This document shows, piece after piece, positions 9,155 through 20,467 of a DNA stretch of 64,000 nucleotides (position 1 is its first letter; each line of letters opens with the position of its first letter). The DNA is from Planktothrix rubescens CCAP 1459/22 (GTDB lineage Bacteria > Cyanobacteriota > Cyanobacteriia > Cyanobacteriales > Microcoleaceae), in the NCBI GenBank assembly GCA_904830895.1, contig LR882958.1, positions 372,001-436,000 on the forward strand, written 5' to 3'. A program made the translations under genes and the position numbers. The notes beneath the pieces were generated by a model, which saw nothing but the letters and a program-made list of their open reading frames with translations, was not told the origin of the DNA and did not search any database.

Positions 9155-10390
9155 TTATTTACTCCATAAATTATACGTCATTAATTGATTAAATTGAATT
9201 TCTAAATTTCCTAAAACAGATCCTAGTAATCCTTCATCTATTTTTCCTGACTCCGTGACAATATTTTGGATTTTACCTTGACTAAACAGATAAGCTGAAA
9301 GCATTTCAGGGGCTATTCTTGTTTCGATTTCAGGCATTCCATCAACGGATTCATCGTTTAATTGCTCATAAGCTAATATTAAATTATTTAAGGTGTATAA
9401 TACAACTAAAGAATGAGTTGTAATTACTAAACGAAAACCTTGATTGACTAAATAAGCTAACATTTTAATAATAGCAACTTGCGCCTCTGGATGTAAATGA
9501 GTTTCTGGTTCTTCAATATGAATAAATAGAGGCCTTTCAGATTGTGGAAAACCCAGTAATGCTTGTGCTGTTGATACTAACGGCCAAGTTTCCATTTGAC
9601 CTGAAGAAGCCATTTCAATCTCTAAAGGTTGATGGGTTTCTTCTGGTATCCATTGCCATTTACGAGCATAGGGGCCAGTTTTAGCAGAAATCGCTCGTCC
9701 CCCTAAAGCATTTTTGACTAAATTATCAATATCCAAGGCTGCTTTAGGTTTCTCTTGAATGTTGGTATCCCAAAATTGATGAATATCGGAAACTTGACTT
9801 AAAACTTTAGCAAATTCCCGCATGGTAATGGGTAAAGCTCGATTTCCTAATATCGTAGAATTAGAGTTGATAAAACGAGAAAAAAATGTTCTTTCTGCTG
9901 GGACAAAAATTGACTTTGGTAAGTGTTTACCCGAAAGAGAGGGATCAGCAAATAAGTCTTTTAAATACCGATCAATTTCTTTCTTGAAGTTACCAATAGG
10001 ATTAATTTTTCGATTAGATTTATATAGAGTTATTTTTTGTTGATTCTCAAATGAATTTAGATCATTTTTTGTATAGATTATCTCAACTTTTGGAGATGTT
10101 AAAAAACTGGCTAAAGCCCTATTAGTTAATTCTCCTGATCTAATTCCTTCTAATATCTTACGCACTGTACTGTTGGGTGTTAATGATTCAAAATAGTTCG
10201 ACAATAAATATTCATAATCATGAAAAAAATAGAGAATTTGGCTGATTAAAGATTTTCCTGTTCCTTGGGTTCCTATCAACACAGTTAGAGGTTTAATTTC
10301 TAAGGTAACCGGAGCCTCAATTGCTTGAATTGGGCCGAATCCTCCTTGGATAGTAATTGTTTCTTTAGAAATAGGGGTAGCAGATGACAT
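9155..10390 (-). CDS. AAA family ATPase (ABC/OLD-like), SMC-type motifs
   Basis: The 411-residue protein has a Walker A GTQGTGKS (about residues 37-44), a Walker B with signature-like sequence LFIHIEEPETHLHPEAQ (near residue 290) and a switch histidine in RLVITTHSLVVLYTL. This is the layout of the AAA_15/OLD-like ABC ATPases found in anti-phage and toxin systems and in DNA-end processing. There is no TOPRIM domain at the C-terminus, so it is not a classic OLD nuclease. It would be the sensor or motor subunit with the 213-residue protein encoded directly downstream. The cellular role is not known. Confidence 0.85.
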   Translation of the reverse strand: MSSATPISKETITIQGGFGPIQAIEAPVTLEIKPLTVLIGTQGTGKSLISQILYFFHDYEYLLSNYFESLTPNSTVRKILEGIRSGELTNRALASFLTSPKVEIIYTKNDLNSFENQQKITLYKSNRKINPIGNFKKEIDRYLKDLFADPSLSGKHLPKSIFVPAERTFFSRFINSNSTILGNRALPITMREFAKVLSQVSDIHQFWDTNIQEKPKAALDIDNLVKNALGGRAISAKTGPYARKWQWIPEETHQPLEIEMASSGQMETWPLVSTAQALLGFPQSERPLFIHIEEPETHLHPEAQVAIIKMLAYLVNQGFRLVITTHSLVVLYTLNNLILAYEQLNDESVDGMPEIETRIAPEMLSAYLFSQGKIQNIVTESGKIDEGLLGSVLGNLEIQFNQLMTYNLWSK

Positions 10391-10564
10391 TTAATTTACC
10401 CATGAAGTTGATTGACATTGAATTTGTACAGACTATTTCTGAATAAATGAGACTAACCCAAAAAGAGCGGATTTGATTTCAATATAACAGAATTAGCAAG
10501 TCATGGCGAAGACCTCGATTGACAAATGCTCTTTACAATACTTAATATAAGCAAGCTATAACTG

Positions 10565-11887
10565 ATGAAACTGTGGGACAAAGAACGTATGCCGACTTTT
10601 TTGCTGGTTTGGTTGGGACAAATTGTTTCTATGTTTGGTTCCAGCTTAACCGAATTTGCTTTGGGGGTTTGGGTGTATCAAACCACAGGTTCCATTACCC
10701 AGTTTGCTCTGATTTCTGTTTGTATTCATCTTCCTAACCTGTTGATTTCCCCCCTCGCAGGCGCTATTGTAGACCGTTCGAGTCGTCGCGGCGCGATGAT
10801 TATTAATGATATTATTGCGGCGGTCGGAACGCTAATTTTAATGGGTTTGGTGTTTTCCAACCGTTTAGAAGTTTGGCATATTTACGTTGCGGTGTGCGTG
10901 AGTTCCATCTCAGGCGCCTTCCAATGGCCCGCTTATATGGCCTCTATTCCCCAATTAGTTCCCCGCAATGATTTGAGTCGTGCTAATGGCATGGTACAAG
11001 TTTCTAGGGCGATCGCTAAAATTTCTGGCCCAACTGTTGCCGGAATTTTAGTTAGTAGTATTGGTATTGGTTCGATTTTAATTATTGATTCAGGAACCTT
11101 TATTTTAGGGTTAATTACTTTATTAATTGTACGTTTTCCTAAAGTAGAACCTTCAAAATCTCAACAACAACCCTTAAACTTTAAACGACTTTGGCAAGAA
11201 AATCTGTCCGCCTGGAATTATATTCTCATCCGTCCCGGTTTAAAAAAATTATTAAGCTTTTTTGCAATAACTTACTTTACAGAAGGAATGCTTGCTATTT
11301 TATTCTGGCCGGTGGTCTTAACCTTTGCCAGCAGTAAAGAATTAGGATTGATTTTATCAATTAGCGGTTGTGGAATGCTCCTCGGAAGCCTCGCTGTCAG
11401 TGTTTGGGGCGGCCCTAAAAACCGAATGAAAGCAATTTTATGGTTAGTCGGTTTACAGGGTTTATGTCTTTGTTTAGGCGGGTTTAGACCTTCGGTTTTC
11501 TTAGCTGGAATTGGAGGATTTGGTTATTTATTTGCCCGTCCCTTTATTGTTAGTAGTAATCATACAATTTGGCAATCTAAAATCCCCTTTGAATTACAAG
11601 GACGGATATTTTCTTTACAAAGTGTTGTCGAGCGATCGCTTTTAATTCTATCCCATTTAACCGTTGGGCCCCTAGCTGATAGAGTATTAGAACCAATGAT
11701 GAAACCCGGTGGACTATTAGCTGATAGTATTGGTACAATTATTGGAGTAGGTGCAGGACGAGGAAGTGGGTTATTATTTATGTTAATAGGTATCCTCAAT
11801 ATTGTAGCCGCTTTAATTGCCTATCAAATGCCCCGTTTACGTCGAGTCGAAAAAGAAATTCCCGATGCCATTGCAGTCATCAGTTAA
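10565..11887 (+). CDS. MFS transporter
   Basis: The 440-residue integral membrane protein has about 12 predicted transmembrane segments. It resembles the MFS_3/enterobactin-exporter and macrolide-efflux-like branch: N-terminal FLLVWLGQIVSMFGSSLTEFALGVWVYQTT, then the AGAIVDRSSRR loop (motif A-like) and WPAYMASIPQLVPR. Transport of a small molecule or drug out of the cell is likely, substrate unknown. The gene is divergent from the ATPase pair and is followed by a GT4 gene on the same strand after 57 bases, which contain a palindromic repeat. Confidence 0.85.
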   Translation: MKLWDKERMPTFLLVWLGQIVSMFGSSLTEFALGVWVYQTTGSITQFALISVCIHLPNLLISPLAGAIVDRSSRRGAMIINDIIAAVGTLILMGLVFSNRLEVWHIYVAVCVSSISGAFQWPAYMASIPQLVPRNDLSRANGMVQVSRAIAKISGPTVAGILVSSIGIGSILIIDSGTFILGLITLLIVRFPKVEPSKSQQQPLNFKRLWQENLSAWNYILIRPGLKKLLSFFAITYFTEGMLAILFWPVVLTFASSKELGLILSISGCGMLLGSLAVSVWGGPKNRMKAILWLVGLQGLCLCLGGFRPSVFLAGIGGFGYLFARPFIVSSNHTIWQSKIPFELQGRIFSLQSVVERSLLILSHLTVGPLADRVLEPMMKPGGLLADSIGTIIGVGAGRGSGLLFMLIGILNIVAALIAYQMPRLRRVEKEIPDAIAVIS

Positions 11888-11891
11888 CAAT

Positions 11892-11918
11892 GTAGAGACG
11901 TGCCACGGCGCGTCTCTC
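11892..11918. repeat. Palindromic dispersed repeat (GTAGAGACGTGCC type), imperfect copy
   Basis: GAGACGTGCC and GGCGCGTCTC face each other with one G/T-type mismatch, forming a hairpin 7 bases past the MFS stop codon. A perfect copy of the same element lies at 60839-60866. It may serve as a terminator. Confidence 0.7.
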
Positions 11919-11944
11919 TTCTAACAATTAACAATTAATTAATT

Positions 11945-13129
11945 ATGAAAATCCTACAAATTATTCCTTCAATTTCTTTAGTATATGGTGGCCCCAGTCA
12001 AATGATCCGGGGTCTATCTTCAGCGTTAGGAAAACTGGGGGTTGAGGTGACAGTTTTAACCACTAATTCTAATGGCGATCGCGGACAACCGCCCTTAGAT
12101 GTTCCTTTGGATATTCCCGTACAGGAAAATGGTTATCAAATTCGCTATTTTCCCTGTTCTCCCTTTCGCCGTTATAAATTTTCTTTAGATTTATTAAACT
12201 GGCTAAAAAAACACGCCTCTGAATATGATTTAGCCCATATTCATGCCTTGTTTTCTCCCGTAACTTCGGCGGCGGCAACCGTAGCCCGTTATCAAAAATT
12301 ACCCTATATTTTACGCCCGTTAGGAACCCTTGACCCCGCCGATTTAAACAAGAAAAAACAGTTAAAAAAACTCTATGCAGCATTATTAGAACGTCCCAAT
12401 CTTGCCGGGGCAGCAGCTATTCATTTTACCAGTCAAGAAGAAGCCAGAATATCTGAACGATTTGGAGTTAAAACGAATGATTTAGTCATTCCTTTAGGCG
12501 TAACCTTACCCGAATTAACCCAAACTCCCCAAGCAATTTTATCCCATTTAGAAATAAAGCCAAATATTCCGATTATTTTATTTTTATCTCGAATTGAACC
12601 CAAAAAGGGACTCGATATTTTAATTCCCGCTTTAGAAAAAGTCTTAAAAACTGGATTAGAATTTCAATTTATTTTAGCAGGATCTAATCCCCAAGATCCC
12701 GAATATGAGGCTAAAATTAAACAACAAATTCAACAATCTCCTTTAGGCGAAAAAACTATTATTCCAGGGTTTGTAACTGGAGAAATCAAAACAGCTTTAT
12801 TAAAAATAGCTGATTTATTTGTCTTACCTTCCTATTATGAAAATTTTGGAATTGCAGTGGCCGAAGCGATGGCTGTGGGAACTCCGGTAATAATTTCTAA
12901 GGGAATTTATATTTGGGAAGATGTGGAAAAAGCCCAAGGAGGTTGGGTCGGAAATGGCAATATTGATGAAATTTCAAGTTTAATTGAAACCGCATTAAAA
13001 AATCCCCAAGAACGTCAACGGCGAGGTTTAAATGCTCAAAATTATGCTTTAAATTATTATAGTTGGGAGGCGATCGCTCAACAAATGATTCAAGTCTATC
13101 AAGGATTAATTCTTAATTCTAAACAATGA
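11945..13129 (+). CDS. Glycosyltransferase family 4 protein
   Basis: The 394-residue protein is a GT-B fold retaining glycosyltransferase. The N-terminal glycine-rich stretch IIPSISLVYGGPSQMIRGLS binds the acceptor. The C-terminal domain has FLSRIEPKKGLDILI and the E-x7-E motif in YYENFGIAVAEAMAVGTPVI, which contacts the nucleotide sugar. It acts in the cytoplasm on a lipid- or saccharide-linked acceptor. Donor and acceptor cannot be told from sequence. The only neighbour on the same strand is the MFS transporter, so there is no clear pathway context. Confidence 0.9.
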   Translation: MKILQIIPSISLVYGGPSQMIRGLSSALGKLGVEVTVLTTNSNGDRGQPPLDVPLDIPVQENGYQIRYFPCSPFRRYKFSLDLLNWLKKHASEYDLAHIHALFSPVTSAAATVARYQKLPYILRPLGTLDPADLNKKKQLKKLYAALLERPNLAGAAAIHFTSQEEARISERFGVKTNDLVIPLGVTLPELTQTPQAILSHLEIKPNIPIILFLSRIEPKKGLDILIPALEKVLKTGLEFQFILAGSNPQDPEYEAKIKQQIQQSPLGEKTIIPGFVTGEIKTALLKIADLFVLPSYYENFGIAVAEAMAVGTPVIISKGIYIWEDVEKAQGGWVGNGNIDEISSLIETALKNPQERQRRGLNAQNYALNYYSWEAIAQQMIQVYQGLILNSKQ

Positions 13130-13220
13130 TACAGCAATCCTAAATGATTTGTGATAAAAACCCGTATGATTTTGTGTAGAAAATGCTATAATCTTAATAA
13201 TTCCTAATAAAAAAGAGCTT

Positions 13221-13838
13221 ATGATTCAAGCAATATCTACAACCGTAACATTTGATGAATTTATCGCTGGGTATCCAGAAAGGTCGGAATATCACTACGA
13301 ATTACACAACGGAGAAATTGTAGAAATGCCTAAACCCACAGGTAAACATTCACGGGTTGCAGGTTTTTTAATTGCTGAACTTAACTTTGAAATTAGACGA
13401 TTAAAACTTCCTTATTTTATTCCTAAAGAAAGCGTGATTAAATCTGCTCGTGATCAGTCTGGATATGAGCCTGATGTGATTGTAATTGATGAAGGACGGG
13501 TTATAGATAATCCTAGATGGGAAAAAGAATCGGTTATTACTCAAGGAAGTTCTGTACCATTGGTGGTTGAAGTTGTTTCAACTAATTGGAGTGATGATTA
13601 TGCTTTAAAACTAGAAGAATACGAGATTTTGGGCATTTATGAATACTGGATTATAGATTATTTAGGATTAGGAGGAAGAAGATTTATCGGAAATCCTAAA
13701 CGACCTACTATTTCCGTCTACCAGCTTGTTGAAGGAGAGTATCAACTCCACCAATTTCGAGAAAATCAACACATTGAATCACTGATTTTTCCAGAGTTAA
13801 ATTTGACAGCTTTAGAGATTTTTCAAGCAGGTAAATGA
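13221..13838 (+). CDS. Uma2 family protein (DUF820, PD-(D/E)XK nuclease fold)
   Basis: The 205-residue protein has the Uma2 plan: TFDEFIAGYPERSEYHYELHNGEIVEM at the start, GKHSRVAGFLIAELN, then the catalytic-like SGYEPDVIVIDE and LVVEVVSTNWSDDYALKLEEY strand-helix pair, and EYWIIDY. These residues form the PD-(D/E)XK core. The family is hugely expanded in cyanobacteria, and its biological role is unsettled. The gene converges on the downstream methyltransferase gene, 20 bases apart. Confidence 0.9.
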   Translation: MIQAISTTVTFDEFIAGYPERSEYHYELHNGEIVEMPKPTGKHSRVAGFLIAELNFEIRRLKLPYFIPKESVIKSARDQSGYEPDVIVIDEGRVIDNPRWEKESVITQGSSVPLVVEVVSTNWSDDYALKLEEYEILGIYEYWIIDYLGLGGRRFIGNPKRPTISVYQLVEGEYQLHQFRENQHIESLIFPELNLTALEIFQAGK

Positions 13839-13858
13839 TGCTTTTTCTGATTCTAAAA

Positions 13859-16479
<2,621 letters not shown>

Positions 16480-16547
16480 AAAGCGATCGCTTTACAAAAT
16501 CGGCGATCGCACGAGGGAATTATTTAAAGAGAGACCGTAATCAAGTC

Positions 16548-16757
16548 TTATAAGACAGTCACATTCACTGCGGAGGGGCCTTTTTGACCCTGTTCGATCT
16601 CAAATTCTACTTCCTGGTTTTCAGCCAGAGTTTTAAAAGTATTGCTTTGAATAGCCGAGAAATGTACAAAAACATCTTTCGAGCCATCCGAGGGAGTGAT
16701 GAAACCAAAGCCTTTGGACTCGTTGAACCATTTGACTTTACCTGTCAGTTTAGCCAT
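16548..16757 (-). CDS. Cold-shock domain protein (copy 1)
   Basis: This 69-residue single cold-shock domain has RNP1 KGFGFI and RNP2 VFVHFS. It begins [20 protein letters not shown], and the aromatic residues W11, F12, F18, F20 and F31 expected for single-stranded nucleic acid binding are present. In cyanobacteria, such proteins may act as RNA chaperones. A paralogue with about 80% identity lies 102 bases upstream on the same strand, and the flanking DNA is also similar, so the unit arose by tandem duplication. Confidence 0.93.
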   Translation of the reverse strand: MAKLTGKVKWFNESKGFGFITPSDGSKDVFVHFSAIQSNTFKTLAENQEVEFEIEQGQKGPSAVNVTVL

Positions 16758-16859
16758 GTTTTGACCTCTAGGGAATTATGATTACAATAACCATGCGATC
16801 GCCAATTTTATAGAGCGATCACAGGAGGGAATTATCTGAAGAAAGATCGTGATCAAATC

Positions 16860-17069
16860 TCATAAAAGGATCACATTCATTGCGGAGGGGCCTTTTTGAC
16901 CCTGTTGGATCTCAAATTCCACTTTCTGGCCCTCAGTTAGGGTTTTAAAGCCATTGCTTTGAATAGCCGAGTGGTGTACAAAAATATCTTTAGAGCCATC
17001 ATCGGGGGTAATGAAACCAAAGCCTTTTGAGTCGTTGAACCATTTGACCTGACCTTTAATTTTAGCCAT
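16860..17069 (-). CDS. Cold-shock domain protein (copy 2)
   Basis: This 69-residue protein begins [20 protein letters not shown] and has RNP2 IFVHHS (histidine replaces the phenylalanine of copy 1). Sequence around its start (CATGTT-T-ACCTCTAGGGAA on the plus strand) and after its stop matches the other copy. The CCTCTAGG-containing leader on the coding strand reads CCTAGAGGT just before the ATG and gives a GAGGT ribosome site. Confidence 0.93.
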   Translation of the reverse strand: MAKIKGQVKWFNDSKGFGFITPDDGSKDIFVHHSAIQSNGFKTLTEGQKVEFEIQQGQKGPSAMNVILL

Positions 17070-17402
17070 GTTTTAACCTCTAGGGAAATAAAATTAACCT
17101 CAAACCATTATTCTATAAGAGTTTGATTGAAATTTTTGGATATGTCTATTATAGTCTAGCTTACTCAAGGATCAAATTCCGAGAAATAAAATAAGAAACC
17201 TGGTTTTTGCACTAACTTAATACTAAAACCCTAAAAATCAGAGGTTATACAATGGATACTTTAACAAATCTCAACTCTGACTGTTCTCGCTTCCAAGGAG
17301 ATAACCGGTGATTTAGCCAATTATAATGGTAACTATTAGAGTTTTATATATGGATACTTTAACAAAATGCTCAAATTCCCTATTCTACAAATTTAATTTA
17401 TC
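17070..17402. other. Intergenic region with a 17-base direct repeat
   Basis: The gap of 333 bases lies between divergent genes. ATGGATACTTTAACAAA occurs at 17252-17268 and again at 17350-17366. The first copy opens an 18-codon frame ending TGA. No larger frame or RNA gene was recognised. Promoters of the cold-shock gene and of the small membrane protein gene should be here. Confidence 0.5.
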
Positions 17403-17624
17403 ATGGTTGAATTAATTATTTTATTAGCTTCCCTATTGGTGGCTTGGTTAGTGTTTACCTGGGTAGTTCAGGTGTTGAAAGCCAGTGTTAGTACAGCAAT
17501 TGCGATCGCAGTTATTGTATTAATTTTACAACTGGTATTTGGAATTGGGCCCCAGGAATTATTAGACCATTTGATTCAGTTACCGCAAAGGTTATGGGAT
17601 TTAGTTGTTAATCATCGTTTTTGA
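17403..17624 (+). CDS. Small hydrophobic membrane protein
   Basis: The 73-residue protein has two predicted hydrophobic helices (about residues 3-25 and 30-47) and an amphipathic C-terminus (LLDHLIQLPQRLWDLVVNHRF). I do not recognise a named family, but the composition, normal codon use and a HIP1-type site inside the frame support a real gene of a kind conserved in cyanobacteria. It converges on tyrA. Confidence 0.7.
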   Translation: MVELIILLASLLVAWLVFTWVVQVLKASVSTAIAIAVIVLILQLVFGIGPQELLDHLIQLPQRLWDLVVNHRF

Positions 17625-17650
17625 GGGAAAATATAATAAATATAATAAGA

Positions 17651-17666
17651 GAGTCCTGAAGGACTC
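17651..17666. terminator. Hairpin between convergent genes
   Basis: GAGTCC-TGAA-GGACTC forms a perfect 6-bp stem with a tetraloop between the small membrane protein gene and tyrA. There is no long T-run, so termination is inferred from position. Confidence 0.5.
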
Positions 17667-17674
17667 ACTACGGG

Positions 17675-18571
17675 TTAGAAGTGGAATTTTAGTCGATCTG
17701 AATGATTTTGATTTAACTGTTTGTCTAGGGTTTGCCAGTCTTCTTGTTCAATATAATTGGTGATTTGATCTAGGGTTTGTTTGTAGGATTTGAGCGATCG
17801 CAATAGGGCTTCCCGATTATATTTTGCCATCATTAATCCTAATTCTGGATTTCCCCCCCCGACCCGACTGGTATCCCTAAATCCTGAACTAGCAAAATAG
17901 TGGGCTAATAGATCAACATCGGGATTATTTTCTAATCTTAAAGCCGCAATTAAACTACCACTAATAATTACAGGTAAATGGGAAATCCAAGCTACGGCCC
18001 GATCATGTTCTTCTGGTTGACAATGGTAGATTTTAGCTTGTAATAAATTTACAATTGATTCTACAATTTTAATTGATTCGGGGGGGGTGTTGCTAGTCGG
18101 TGTAATTACATAGGGTTTATTAATAAATAAATCATGTTGGGCTGCGTTAATTCCGGTTTCCGTATTCCCCGCCATCGGATGTCCCCCGACAAAATTCGGC
18201 CATAGGGCGGAACAAGTTTCTACAATTGGTTTTTTCACAGAACCCACATCGGTTAAAATAGTATGGGGTTGTAAATGGGGAATTAATTCTATAATGGTGG
18301 GAGCGATCGCAGCAATAGGGGTACAAATAAAAATAACGTCAGCTTGACCCATCAAAGATAAATCCACACTAGCTTCATCCACAACCCCGCGTTCAACAGC
18401 AACCTCGCAGGTTTTTTGTTTAAGACTGATACCCAGAATGCGATAGGATGGGGGTGGAGATGTCGCGGAGTCAGATTTGTGAATTTGGGTTTGGGTTTGT
18501 TGTCGATGACTATATAAATCTAAACCGAGTGATCCGCCAATTAAACCCAATCCAATAATACCAATATTCAT
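17675..18571 (-). CDS. tyrA: Prephenate/arogenate dehydrogenase (TyrA)
   Basis: The protein (298 residues from the chosen ATG) has the N-terminal dinucleotide-binding motif GIIGLGLIGGSLGLDLY, then VGGHPMAGNTETGINAA with the catalytic-region histidine, and a C-terminal helical dimerisation domain with AWISHLPVIIS and FRDTSRVGGGNPELG. It oxidatively decarboxylates arogenate or prephenate in tyrosine synthesis; cyanobacterial enzymes usually prefer arogenate and NADP (family knowledge). An upstream GTG at 18586 is in frame, but a GGAG ribosome site sits properly before the ATG at 18571. Confidence 0.9.
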   Translation of the reverse strand: MNIGIIGLGLIGGSLGLDLYSHRQQTQTQIHKSDSATSPPPSYRILGISLKQKTCEVAVERGVVDEASVDLSLMGQADVIFICTPIAAIAPTIIELIPHLQPHTILTDVGSVKKPIVETCSALWPNFVGGHPMAGNTETGINAAQHDLFINKPYVITPTSNTPPESIKIVESIVNLLQAKIYHCQPEEHDRAVAWISHLPVIISGSLIAALRLENNPDVDLLAHYFASSGFRDTSRVGGGNPELGLMMAKYNREALLRSLKSYKQTLDQITNYIEQEDWQTLDKQLNQNHSDRLKFHF

Positions 18572-18586
18572 AGATAAAGACTCCAC

Positions 18587-18839
18587 TCAAATTATTAGGG
18601 AAAAGCGTTAGTGAATCTATCACTTAAAGCTCAATTTTAGAATATTTTTGTCAAGTTTAGTTAAAGCTGGTTAATCGGTGATTAAACTATTCAGCATTAA
18701 CTGGAATTTAAAAACGATTGTTTAAGGTTTGAACTAATATTCTTAGAGCAATTTCACCCTTTTTATAGGTAGATAAATTCTACCCCATTTTGTTATAATT
18801 TTCTATAATCAACCTCACTAATTTGGAGAGTTAGAAGGC
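18587..18839. promoter_or_regulatory. Divergent promoter region of tyrA and a pentapeptide-repeat gene
   Basis: The AT-rich gap of about 250 bases has no reading frame. A GGAGAG ribosome site lies just before the ATG at 18840. No operator could be defined. Confidence 0.4.
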
Positions 18840-20390
18840 ATGGATGCCGATGAACTTCTGCTCAAATATAAATCAGGGACAAGAGACTTTACGGGTATTT
18901 TACTTTGTGAAGCTAATCTCAGTCGAGCCAATCTGAGTCAAGCCAATCTGAGTCAAGCCATTTTGAGCATTACAAATCTTAGTGGTGCGAATCTTTCTGA
19001 GGTTAATTTCAGTCAGGCTAAACTCAATGTTGCCCGCTTGAGTGGTGCGAATTTGCATCGCGCTAGACTCGATGATGCAGTTCTCAATGTTGCCAATCTA
19101 ATTCGGGCGGATCTGCGAGAGGCATCTTTAATTAATGCGTCTCTGATTCGGGCTGAACTCATGCGCTCGGATTTGAGTAATGCTTTATTAATGGGGGCAA
19201 ATCTCAGTGAAGCGGATTTACGAGAAGCAACCCTACGCCAAGCGAACCTGGAACAAGTTAATTTGAATGGAGCTAATTTAACCGATGCGATTTTAATTGG
19301 TTCTAATTTAGAACGGGCGAGTTTACATCGAGCTTGTCTGACCAAAGCCGATTTAAGGGGGGCTAATTTAAGTAATGGTGAATTACGACAAGTTAACCTG
19401 TCTAAAGCTAATCTGAGTGGGGCCGATCTGCGCGGGGCAAATCTCCGTTGGGCGGATTTGAATGGTGCTAATTTAAGTGGGGCAAATTTAGAACAAGCTC
19501 GATTAAGTGGGGCGAGTTTGTGTGGAGCAAATTTAAGCGGTGCTAACCTAATGAATGCGGTTTTAATCCATGCGGATTTAACCCAAGCTAATTTAATTAA
19601 TTCCGATTGTACTGGGGCGGATTTAACTGGTTCATCTTTAACTGGGGCTAAATTATATGGAGTATCTCGTTTTGATTTAAAAGCGGAAGAAATTACTTGT
19701 GATTGGATTGATTTAAGTCCCCTAGGAGACAGTAATCAGATTCAAACTTTTAGTTCTAAAGAAGCCAATAAATTTTTTAATGCTACCTTTCCGACCGTAG
19801 AAATTAGTGTTGATACCCAATTAGGATTTGAAGCCCATACAATTCTTGCTAAAATTTATCATTATCTACAACAAAAATCCTCCTTACTCACTCAGCCGCC
19901 AACCTTGGAAGTTAATTCCCGACGCACAGTAATTTCATTCAAAATTGAATCCAATGAACAACTTTTTAATGTTGCTTATATTGCCATTTTACCCTTTAGG
20001 GATGCCGATGTTACCCAAAAAGCGATCGAAACCGCAATTAAACAGTTAACGCCAGACAATTGTAGTCATTTTCCAGTACAGTTATCTAATCGAATTGTGC
20101 AATTAGGAGTGGAAATTTCTCAACAAATTCGCTTGTTGAGTGATATTCAAATTCCCCAATCTTGGCAAGCAGAAATTCAAACCTCAACGCCTTTCTTTTT
20201 AAATCCCACAAGAACCCTTCTCAGAAGTTCTAGCCATCAAAGTTTAATTCTCCATAGCCATGCTTATTTTGGCAGGAGTTTAGGTTGTTCTTCCGAATCA
20301 TCAGAAAGTTCAGAATCCCTGAACAATCCCTATTTAAACCCTAAACCCCTTGATACGGAAACTATCCTAAATTTTATTAAAGGATTTTAG
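18840..20390 (+). CDS. Pentapeptide-repeat protein with C-terminal domain (paralogue A)
   Basis: In this 516-residue protein, about residues 20-280 are tandem A(N/D)LxX pentapeptides (for example LSRANLSQANLSQA), which fold into a right-handed quadrilateral beta helix. The C-terminal part (about 285-516) is a globular region containing AEEITCDWIDLSPLGD and TLLRSSSHQSLILHSHAYFG, shared with the next gene. Function unknown. The family includes scaffold and DNA-mimic proteins, but nothing here points to either. It lies 77 bases upstream of its paralogue on the same strand. Confidence 0.88.
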   Translation: MDADELLLKYKSGTRDFTGILLCEANLSRANLSQANLSQAILSITNLSGANLSEVNFSQAKLNVARLSGANLHRARLDDAVLNVANLIRADLREASLINASLIRAELMRSDLSNALLMGANLSEADLREATLRQANLEQVNLNGANLTDAILIGSNLERASLHRACLTKADLRGANLSNGELRQVNLSKANLSGADLRGANLRWADLNGANLSGANLEQARLSGASLCGANLSGANLMNAVLIHADLTQANLINSDCTGADLTGSSLTGAKLYGVSRFDLKAEEITCDWIDLSPLGDSNQIQTFSSKEANKFFNATFPTVEISVDTQLGFEAHTILAKIYHYLQQKSSLLTQPPTLEVNSRRTVISFKIESNEQLFNVAYIAILPFRDADVTQKAIETAIKQLTPDNCSHFPVQLSNRIVQLGVEISQQIRLLSDIQIPQSWQAEIQTSTPFFLNPTRTLLRSSSHQSLILHSHAYFGRSLGCSSESSESSESLNNPYLNPKPLDTETILNFIKGF

Positions 20391-20467
20391 GGCTTTTTGA
20401 TCAAGGTTTAAGCCATAACTAGAGAATCAATAATCATTCATTTAATTAGGGTTAAAGGATTACTATT

